From Branchiostoma floridae (taxonomy: Eukaryota; Chordata; Leptocardii; Amphioxiformes; Branchiostomatidae), in assembly GCF_000003815.2 (NCBI RefSeq), contig NC_049983.1, positions 16,690,907 through 16,754,906 of the forward strand: DNA of 64,000 nt. The letters run 5' to 3'. A program made the position numbers and the translations under genes. Numbering within the stretch: position 1 is the first letter of the stretch; each line of letters opens with the position of its first letter. Shown in pieces: positions 43,401 through 51,756 of this stretch. Below the pieces are notes generated by a model. It saw only the letters and a program-made list of their open reading frames with translations, was not told the DNA's origin and searched no databases.

Positions 43401-46359
43401 GCCCTGCCAGTATCAGTACATGTGTGTATGTGTGTGTGTTTGTGTGTTCCTACCTTGCCATACATGTCCCTGTGTGGCCCCGCCAGTATCAGCACGTGTG
43501 CTCCCGGCACCAGCCCCCTGGTGTCCTCCTCCTTCCGAGTCTCGCCGGGTTTCAGCGGTCGCTGGTTCTTGTCCTCCGTGGGTCTCACGACGGCGCCGAG
43601 ACCCAGGCCCTTGGGCCGCACCTGGAGCTGCAGGGGGTCCACATGTCTACGAAAAAACAGCAGTTTTTTTTTTTACAAGCTGCATCTTTAAAAAAAGTAG
43701 GGGCAGTCTCAAAGCCTTTTTGAGGCTGTCCGTGAGTGTTTCAAAACTGTTCTTGGCTTGTCTGTTTGTCTGTCTATCTGACTGTTTCTCTTACACATCT
43801 AAAGAAATGTTACAGAACAACTGTGTCCAGGGCATAGTACTGGAAATCAGAGCCTATCCTTCCCCTTCCACGGACTTTTAACTCTATAACTCAAGTCAGA
43901 TACCCATTTTTACACCTGGGTGGAGTGAGGGAAGTTCTATAAAGAGCCTTTCCCAAGGAACAATGTCTAGCCAGGAATGCCAGGTATTGAACCCACGACC
44001 TCAACGTCCCATCTTGAGGACTGGGGCCCTTTCCAGGGAAGTAATGTGCATGCCAAGTGAACTACGCAGTCAACATTGGAACTCAAAACTTTTAAGTCCA
44101 GAAGCTGGGTAACGCGAGCTACTGCATATACTGGTAGTCTTGCTGCCAAAGTTATGTTTTGCTGGATGTATGGATGTAAAGGAAAATGATAGAAAAACTT
44201 GTTCTAACTGTACTTACTGTTTGAATGTTCTCCCTATCCCCTCCTCTGGTGTCCACCCCATCCCCCGTAGTGCAGCCATCCCGAAGGCCTCCACAGGCAT
44301 CGCCTCATAGTCATCCAGACTGGCCTGGAGAGAGAAGAAAAGATGTCTGACATGTTTGTATCACATAACCAATGAAAAGTCTCAAAGGATTACCTCCAAG
44401 CAGATCTTTCGGTGGCACAAGATAGTATCATAAGCATGGGAAGGCGTTAAACTAGCAAAGGAGCTTCATTGGCCACCATGAAACTCCTTTGCTGGCTACA
44501 CTCCTTCCCCAGCTTATGAAACTATCTTGTGCCACTGCAAGATCTGCTTGTAGATCACTCATGGGATAACACACCAGACTTGTAGTTGTACAGTTACCGG
44601 CTATACAAAAATATAAAATATCACCACAGAAAATATCAAAGCAAATTTTAAGCTGTGTCTAATAGTGATACTAATACATCTACATGTATTTCTTTTAGTG
44701 CCATGACAAATCAGAACAAAGCTTCCTAATTGGAGGGTTTAACAAATGAAAGGTTGCTGACCTCGTCAGGTCTGATTGACACGTCCAGTTTGCTGTCGGT
44801 CTCGAACCCCTCCGGAGCCTTGTTGAGCGACATCAGGGGCACCGTGAGGTCATCGTACTTCCGGTCGTTGCCCCTGTCCTCCCATTTACCCATGGACCTG
44901 GCCGCATCTGAGGTGCAAACAATAGAAATCAGTGTTCGAAATACCAAGGCATCAATCATTAGGTTGAGGAGGATGTATGGAGGTTTGTGTATTTGCATAA
45001 AATATTTCCAAATTGCAAAACAAAATTTTGCCATTCATGATTCTGCAATATTGTAGAACACTGGAAAAAATATTTTGACCACTGCAGATCAACTGCAAAT
45101 GCAATTTGTAATGGTCCATATAGTGTCAAGTGGGTCACCGACCTTCCATGACCTCCCTTGCTGCCCTGCTGACATCATCGTCTCTCCCCTCCACCTCAGT
45201 GGACCGGTCCGTCTTGGCCATCTTCTGCTCAAGTTTCTCTGCCAGACTGGACTTTTTCACCCCATCCTGCCCATCCCTGTCAGTTGATGGTACATTCCAC
45301 TGGTTCTCCCTTATAAGGGGGATGATCAGCTCTTTGGGCTCATCTTTGGGTTTCAAACTGAAAATGTGAGATGTTAAAAGGTTAGTTGAGTATAGATACA
45401 TGATGTATAGAAGAAATATTCAGACATTACATTTGTGAACATGAGTTGTAGTGTTTTTGACGCTTGACACAGAAAACAGCTCATTCATGATCAGAATACT
45501 GTAACAGTGTAAGTGCAGCAATGTTTGTGGTGGTTTTATGTTTGCGGTTTTCGCAGTGGCCAAACCACCGCAAACATTTTTCCATTACAGTAAGTGACTA
45601 CAGACTATAATGCTACCGCGAACTTAAAACCACTCCCGGGGTTCGATCCCGAGACATACCCCCTTGAGGAACATTAATGTTGCTCAGACAGGATGTTAAA
45701 GAAATTTCTCGTAGTTGACCCACAATATATTATCGGAGAGAGTAACGTTACTGCTAACTTAGCAGGGGTCCTTTCCAGAGTGAGTAAGGATCAAAACTTA
45801 AGGAATACAGTATATCCACTCCAGCATATGCTGTAACTGCATTAAATGTAAGATCACGACACAAGGATTCAAATATGGTGAGAACATGAAGTAAGAAGGA
45901 GAGGACATTTTTGTCTTTCTGCTGTTATATTTTGGTATCCCCAGTATTGGACAACTGTTTAGTTTATAATCCGCGCAGATGTATATGTCACTTTTGTGCT
46001 CGTCTTTCTGTGACCCTTTTAAACAAATAACAATTCTTTGTTCCTCCATTTGTATTTCATGTCACAATGGAGTCATAGTGTCGATATTTTTCTCCTCGCC
46101 CTGTATGGGTTTCTATCATATTTTAGTTGAAAATCATTTGCAGCTAAGCCGGTTGCCCCCCTCCCCCTTGTCTAACAAAGAGCTTACTTTTACCGCATTT
46201 CTTCTCTCACCTTTTCACAGATTTTCCCTCGAGAGACACCACGAAGTCAGTCTCCTCCTTCACGTTCGACTTCCCGTCATCTAGAGCTGATTTCTGCTTC
46301 ACTTTGGTCTCTATCTTCTTGGAGAAACCGAACGACACAGCTTTCTTTTCGTCCGCCAT
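40402..46359 (-). CDS. GPKOW: GPKOW: G-patch and KOW motif RNA-binding protein
   Basis: Eleven exons: 46211-46359, 45143-45357, 44762-44907, 44218-44324, 43454-43646, 42889-43021, 42312-42519, 41997-42174, 41438-41507, 41073-41158 and 40402-40533. All have GT/AG borders and consistent phases; total 538 codons (human ~476). The start [15 protein letters not shown] and [13 protein letters not shown] are family signatures. The G-patch ([20 protein letters not shown]) is at ~179-199, the first KOW ([18 protein letters not shown]) ends at ~270, an Arg/Glu/Lys/Asp-rich region spans ~315-383, and the second KOW ([13 protein letters not shown]) ends at ~495. The C-terminus is [18 protein letters not shown]...[13 protein letters not shown] (yeast Spp2 relative) is a nuclear spliceosome factor that binds the helicase DHX16/Prp2 through the G-patch. 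The charged exon 42312-42519 probably explains the extra length. Confidence 0.95.
43225..43500 (-). repeat. Tandem copies of GPKOW exon 5 3' end with (TG)n spacers
   Basis: CTTGCCATACATGTCC recurs at about 43290, 43379 and 43455, each followed by TGTGTGGCCC(T/C)GCCAGTATCAG. The last is the true exon 5 end ([17 protein letters not shown]). The middle copy keeps an intact GTAGGAAC donor, and the distal one has lost it (AAG|TCTGTG). TG-rich microsatellite separates the units. Confidence 0.88.
43860..44120 (-). mobile_element. tRNA-derived SINE, decayed, in GPKOW intron 4
   Basis: On the minus strand: GTCGTGGGTTCAATACCTGGC (B box), then CTTGGGAAAGGCTCTTTATA and CCTCACTCCACCCAGGTG. Order and sequence match the body of the SINE at 17632-18143. 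The A box is eroded. It lies between GPKOW exons 4 and 5. Confidence 0.65.
45497..45636. mobile_element. MITE, family B, right end truncated
   Basis: Starts TACTGTAACAGTG...GTTTGTGGTGG and contains CAAACCACCGCAAACA and ACCGCGAACTTAAAACCAC. It then breaks into a CGGGGTTCGATCCCGAG segment that could be a remnant of a tRNA-like SINE head. It lies in GPKOW intron 1. Confidence 0.6.
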
Positions 46360-46653
46360 GTTGCTGACCTTCTTTCCGACGTTCGTGGTACGTTTGCTTC
46401 CGGTTCGTAGTAAATGCAGTTCGTGTACATACTGGTAGGTGGCGTCGCTGTACGGTCCTTGAACATTGTACAGGCGGGCTGTGTATGGAAAGTTTAAGTT
46501 CTCTTCCGAAGTTTTTAAGTTTCTAGTGTTGATATTGGCGTCACGTCTTCGCTCTTAGTGCAATTCAAACTAAGATTGAGCACGAGAACAACCAAAATAT
46601 TCGTGTTCATTAAACCGATGTGCTGTTCGGAGGCGAATCATGTTGGTAATCAG
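46360..46653. promoter_or_regulatory. Head-to-head promoter region, GPKOW (-) and zinc-finger gene 1 (+)
   Basis: The GPKOW start codon (46359, minus) and the probable 5' exon of the zinc-finger gene (plus) are within about 0.2-0.3 kb. The interval is the only place for both promoters. The downstream part (46590-46830) is duplicated upstream of zinc-finger gene 2. Bidirectional promoter use is inference. Confidence 0.5.
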
Positions 46654-46816
46654 GTGAGTTTAATGGTCTTCCCTTTGACCCTATTTCTGACACCCGGCAT
46701 TACCATTTGCCATCATTGTCCAGCTGTCGTTTTTGGTCAAATGGTCCACGTCCAGACAGTTCTTCTGGATTTCTAGACCGATTCTTCAGCAATGCAACAG
46801 CTTTAGCTTGAAACCG
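46590..46816 (+). other. Putative 5'UTR exon of zinc-finger gene 1
   Basis: Homologous to 50715-50925 upstream of zinc-finger gene 2 (shared GTTCATTAAAC(C/T)GATGT, GCTGTTCGGAG, TTTGACCCTA and AACAGCTTTA(G/A)CTTG). A donor-like CCG|GTAGGT at 46816/46817 is conserved as TCG|GTAGGT at 50925/50926. An alternative donor, CAG|GTGAGT, lies at 46653/46654. The exon is non-coding and its start is unknown. Confidence 0.45.
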
Positions 46817-47235
46817 GTAGGTTGCAACCTTTTGTGACTTTCCTAGAACAAACCAGGTTGTATTTAAATTTGGTAACGTTACCGCTAGACAAAGAGTGTA
46901 TGTGACAAGGCTCGAATCGGCCTCTGGCGACAGCTGGGAGATATAAATTCGTTACTATTAAACGTTATCTATAGAAGGGGGGTGGTGTAACTTCGGATGT
47001 GCTGTAACTTCAATTTTTGATTGTCTCTTTATGCAGAAATGAGGCATGTTTGTCTTCATCAATACTGCTGAAGAACCCAAGTTATACAAATATCATTAGT
47101 CAAAACGCAACAGTTTTCAGACAACTGACACTGCTACAATACGATGTCGAACTCGTTACTATTGTTATTATATAACTGTTATTACATTATTTTTATTATA
47201 TTACATTGCACATCCCTTTTCTCTGCAGACCTAAC

Positions 47236-49104
47236 ATGGCATCCTTCAGTGGGTCTCCAACAGACGTTCCTCAGGACAACAAACAACTGCTAAAAGGCAA
47301 CCAAACTGCTGACATGGCAAGCTGTCAGGATAAATTCAAAGTAGAGGATGCGACAAGAGACAACACTGTGGAATCCTACATTAACGTCAAAGAAGAAGAT
47401 GTAAGCGAGCTCAACGGTGATGAAAGCATCAATACAGGACAAACGTTGCGTGACAACAACCAGTTTGGAGCTGGTATGTGCCAGCAGGTAACTGGCACAG
47501 CAAACCACATTGACAAAGACCACAACATTTCTGGGAAGGAGGGTACAGAAAGAATGGAGCTTAGCGGAGCTGAAAAAATCCATACAGAAGAAAAGTTGAA
47601 TGATGATGACCAGCTTGGAGCTGTCATGTGTCAGCAGATAAGCAACGCAGCAAACCACATCAAGGAAGAACCCAACATCTGTGGGGAGTGTGGATACAAG
47701 GCATCGTCGGGGTCCATGCTCTCACAACACATGGAGACACATGCAGGAGAGAAACACACGCACGAGATACCTGACAAGTCAGACCCCTCCGGACATACCA
47801 AGCCATACAAGTGTCCCCAATGTTCCTTTTGCACACCTATGAAGCATTCATTAGATGAACATATGGCTAAACACACCGGTGAGAAGCCCTTTAAGTGTAG
47901 GAAATGTAAATACAGAACAACAACTAAGTACAACCTCATCAGACATAGGAAAATACACACAAGGGAGACGCCGTACAAGTTTGACCAAGAAGCGTCAGGA
48001 GTGTGTGGAGAGTGTGGATACAAATATACATGTTATTCCAAAATGTTGCGACACATGAAAATACACTCTAGCGAGAAGCCTTATAAGTGCGACAAGTGCA
48101 ACTTTTGCACAGTTTGGAAGTCATCCTTAGATATACACATGGCTAACAAACACACCGGTGAGAAAAAATTCATGTGTGAAGAGTGTGGATACAGAACAAC
48201 AACTAGTGCCAGGCTATCAAGTCATAAGACAACTCACTCAGGAGAAAAGCCGTACAAATGTGACCAGTGCAACTTTTGCACAGCTTGGAAGGTGTGCATA
48301 GATTCACACAAGGCTAACCACGCCGGTGACAAGCGTAACGTGTGCGGGGTGTGCGGGTTTAGGACGGCTTATCAAGCTCACTTGTACAAACATATGAAAA
48401 CTCATGGAAACAAACAGTACAGCTGTGACCAGTGTGACTATGCAGCATACCAGAAAGCACATTTAGACAGACACATCAAGGCTAAACACACTCAGAAGAA
48501 AACTTACCAGTACATGTGCGGAAGGTGTGGGTTCAGTACAAATAACAGGGCTGTTCTATCCAGTCATGTGTGGAAATCGCACAGAAAAGAAGAGAGCGGA
48601 GTAGAGTATAGGAATGGACAAAAGTTCTTCAAGTGTGACCATTGCGACTATGCCTCTCCACGGAGAGACACCTTGAAGAATCACATTGCCTGTATACACA
48701 CGCGTGACCCAAGCACGGAAAAGCCTAGAAAAAGTAGAAAGCCTAGAGAAAAGTCCTTCAAGTGTGACCAGTGTGACTTTTGCACTGCTTACAAACACAG
48801 CTTGAAGAACCACATGGCGCAACACACCGGTGAAAAACGTTTCATGTGTGAAATATGTGGGTTCAGGACAGCTGACCATTCAAGTTTTTCCAACCATATG
48901 AGAGAGCATACGGGCGAGGTACACAAGTGTGAACTCTGTGACTATCGCACTACATGGAAAGCAAACATGGTTACACACATGGTTAAACACAGTGGGGAGA
49001 AGCCCTACATGTGTGATCAGTGTGGGTACAGGTCAGCTTACAGGTCTGGTCTCAGGAGTCACATGAAGGTGCATACAAGAGAAAAACAACTAAACTGTGA
49101 CTAG
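47236..49104 (+). CDS. C2H2 zinc-finger protein, 15 fingers (paralog 1)
   Basis: The coding exon opens after an acceptor (TTTTCTCTGCAG|ACCTAAC) at 47228, with ATG at 47236 and 622 codons. The N-terminal ~140 residues are acidic and contain two copies of a ~48-residue unit (GAxMCQQ...NHI...NI). The second copy runs straight into the first finger (CGECGYKASSG). About 15 C2H2 fingers follow, most with TGEKP-like linkers; fingers near 270 and 450 have longer linkers. Finger types tend to alternate (DQCNFCTAWK-type, then ECGYRTTT-type). Such proteins bind DNA in the nucleus; no KRAB, SCAN, BTB or ZAD domain is visible, and the target is unknown. The tandem paralog is at 51757-53889. Confidence 0.9.
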   Translation: MASFSGSPTDVPQDNKQLLKGNQTADMASCQDKFKVEDATRDNTVESYINVKEEDVSELNGDESINTGQTLRDNNQFGAGMCQQVTGTANHIDKDHNISGKEGTERMELSGAEKIHTEEKLNDDDQLGAVMCQQISNAANHIKEEPNICGECGYKASSGSMLSQHMETHAGEKHTHEIPDKSDPSGHTKPYKCPQCSFCTPMKHSLDEHMAKHTGEKPFKCRKCKYRTTTKYNLIRHRKIHTRETPYKFDQEASGVCGECGYKYTCYSKMLRHMKIHSSEKPYKCDKCNFCTVWKSSLDIHMANKHTGEKKFMCEECGYRTTTSARLSSHKTTHSGEKPYKCDQCNFCTAWKVCIDSHKANHAGDKRNVCGVCGFRTAYQAHLYKHMKTHGNKQYSCDQCDYAAYQKAHLDRHIKAKHTQKKTYQYMCGRCGFSTNNRAVLSSHVWKSHRKEESGVEYRNGQKFFKCDHCDYASPRRDTLKNHIACIHTRDPSTEKPRKSRKPREKSFKCDQCDFCTAYKHSLKNHMAQHTGEKRFMCEICGFRTADHSSFSNHMREHTGEVHKCELCDYRTTWKANMVTHMVKHSGEKPYMCDQCGYRSAYRSGLRSHMKVHTREKQLNCD

Positions 49105-50130
49105 TCATCATATTCTTCACCTCTCAGAGGCTGAACAGAACTGAAGTAGGAAAGAAAACTGTTGGTTTAGGACAGAACACAAGTATGACTAGCCTGATTA
49201 AATCTCGTTTATAGCAGCCCGCCCAACATCCAGCTGGCCTGGTGCTCTGTGGGGAGGGGCCAGTTACAGCCCTGGACAGCAGAGTTTGTGTTACCCAAAT
49301 ACATGTACGTTAATGTAAAGTTCAATCTTTTATTTATTTAGTGAGTGAGTGAGTATTGTACAGAATGTGTCAGAATGTGTTTTAAGCCCTCAACAGTAGC
49401 TAACAGTGAGTTGGGCAAGCTTTGCTGTATGTGCAGCTGAACAAAAAAAAATTAATAAATAAACTAGAGTTCCACAACCTCATACCTTTACCAAATGATA
49501 TTTAACCGCTTCAAGCAAAGTATTGATCATGACAATCCGTCTATTAGTATAGACTGCAGTCCTAACATATTACTACCTTGAAATTATATATGTTCATGAC
49601 TGGATGTACATTTTGTACTGTGCCAAAAAAAATACAATAAAGGCCCCAAGATCAATTATCAACATCAGAAGTACATTGTATTCTTGGAGAAGCTGTAGAT
49701 CTTCTGTATTACTACAATAACGTTAGTTGTAAACGTTGTGCCGGGTTTACGTGTATTGCATGGATCAGAACTCGGGAGCAGCTCCCAGATAGAAACTGTA
49801 AATTGAAATTCTGTAAGTAAGTTACATGCTTACATCAAGGAGGTTAAAAAAGACCACCTTGCTTGCATGCAGTCCAGTGTTTTTAAACTAGTACGTTTTC
49901 CCTTTGCTGATAGAGGCTCAATGCAGAATGTATACCGGTAGTTACTATTTCAGGTGAAGTGTTTAAAACATTGACTCGAGATAGATTTCTTGGGCTATGT
50001 TCTCTTCCCGAATTTGCAAACTTTGAACTTTATTTATTCATGAGAATCTCAAAATGGCTCAACGTGAGGCCTCTTTTCAATGAGGGAAGAGGGAAAGCAC
50101 CGTCTGGCAAAATATATAACAGAGGTAACG
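49105..50130. other. Spacer between the zinc-finger paralogs
   Basis: Probably starts with the 3'UTR of paralog 1. 49192-49291 holds the dispersed block also found at 3426-3499 (GCCTGATTAAATCTCG(T/C)TTA ... GTTACAGCCCTGGACAGC), here with a 25-bp insertion. No gene. Confidence 0.45.
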
Positions 50131-50142
50131 TTACAGTTTACA

Positions 50143-50578
50143 TTTAAGGGCTGGGTATCGGTACAGTGTACCGGTACAAAACCGGTTTTTCTTATTGGAT
50201 CGGTCCAGAAAAACCGGACCTGAAAAAATTAGGTGGACCGGATGTTGGACCGATTAGAAAATTAACAGATTATTTTATCAGGCATTCACACGTTTCGGCG
50301 CTTGCAGGTGGAAGAAAATAACAAGAGTGAAGTAGAATAGAGTTTATAGTAAATTTCTACCACGTTTTACAGCCAATCGTACAGGTGCAGTAAGCGTTGA
50401 AGGATTTTAAAACGCTAGTGTAAGTCTAATACTCCACCAAATAGATCTCTTTGTTGTGAAATGGACCATTGGTATGAGTCATACTGCATCAGGTCCAGGT
50501 TCAGGTCCGGACCTGGACCTAATCCTTTGGACCTGAACCGGACCTGGACCTGAATTTTCTGTACCGGTACCCAGCCCT
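50143..50578. mobile_element. Non-autonomous DNA transposon, hAT-like ends
   Basis: The ends AGGGCTGGGTATCGGTAC and GTACCGGTACCCAGCCCT are inverted. Subterminal regions are full of GGACCGG / CCGGACC / GGTCCAGG motifs in both orientations. AGTTTACA occurs at 50135-50142 and directly after the right end at 50579-50586, an 8-bp duplication as hAT elements make, although four extra bases separate the left copy from the terminus. No transposase. Confidence 0.7.
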
Positions 50579-50714
50579 AGTTTACATCATTTAAAGTCCT
50601 AATAAGTCTATACACATATTTATAATATTGATTCTGACGTCATATTTTTCTCGCTAGTGCAATTTACTAGTAACAGTTATAACGTTACCGACCATGAGAA
50701 GAACAAATAATTGG

Positions 50715-50925
50715 TGTTCATTAAACTGATGTACTGTTCGGAGATACAATTTTTTTGTATGGGTAATCAGGTGTATTTTTGTATCCTTTGACCCTAGGTC
50801 AGACGCCCAACATTGCAATCCGCCATTTTGACTCGAGCTGCAGCCGACGTTCATGCCCTTTGTTTATTTCTTCCAGGCTTCTAGCCGTTTCTACAAGTGG
50901 TGTAACAGCTTTAACTTGGAATTCG
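50715..50925 (+). other. Putative 5'UTR exon of zinc-finger gene 2
   Basis: Duplicate of 46590-46816 with conserved donor-like TCG|GTAGGT. The intron to the acceptor TTTTCACTCAG at 51749 would be ~0.82 kb, against ~0.41 kb in paralog 1. Confidence 0.45.
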
Positions 50926-51756
50926 GTAGGTAATGACTCTGTTCTAAAGCTAACGTTACCACAAAGAAACCCATTAGCTCTTGGTTTTGCTGTACATTGT
51001 GGATTAAGGTGTAAACGTATCCATACTATATATCACGTAACGTTATACTAGGAAGATTTTAGGTGAAGGTCTAGCTAGGTCCAAACAAACAATACAGTGT
51101 CCTTGAATATTAATGTACTGATACTGCACAGCAACACTCTTTTGTATAACTCTTTTACTTATTGGCGAAGCTGCATGGGCGAGCATGCAAATATACTGTT
51201 GGTTTTTTCTCTCCGTACAAGAATATCACATCATATCATCAAATATAAAATCTAATGTTCTATGGTTATACAATTATTTATACAGGAAATGTTTCGGTAT
51301 GTCCGGGCAAGCATACTGTTTGCGAAATTTACATGGGACAATATATTGGACTTAACGTTACTGCATTTGTAGTTAAATTATAGATGACCATGATCATAAA
51401 AATTATGATGTATAGATATTTTTCTTCATTCATTTTGCATAATTTATCAGGAATTTTGTGACACTGGGAGTGCACTGGTGTTTGTTGACAGGGATCTTAA
51501 CACATTTTTTCCCTGTTTTTTTATCAAGGATAATAGTCACTTTATTCTATAATGCTAACGTTATATATCAAATGGTCAATATCTGATCCTTTGTTTTTTT
51601 TTAAAAGTTGTTGTCCTCATTTTACATCTATTATTTTTCCTAGACGTGGTCTCTTGGTGCTGACTCAGCAGCTGAGTAACACAAGGTTAATTTTTTATTC
51701 AAAATCACTGCGGTAATATAATTGACCTTATGTGTCCCTTTTCACTCAGGTCTGAC

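Noticed and set aside
43038-43881. Plus-strand frames of 137-217 codons
   Set aside because: Made of (TG)n microsatellite and antisense of GPKOW exon 5 copies.
47290-48023. Minus-strand frames of 83-130 codons
   Set aside because: Antisense of zinc-finger gene 1.
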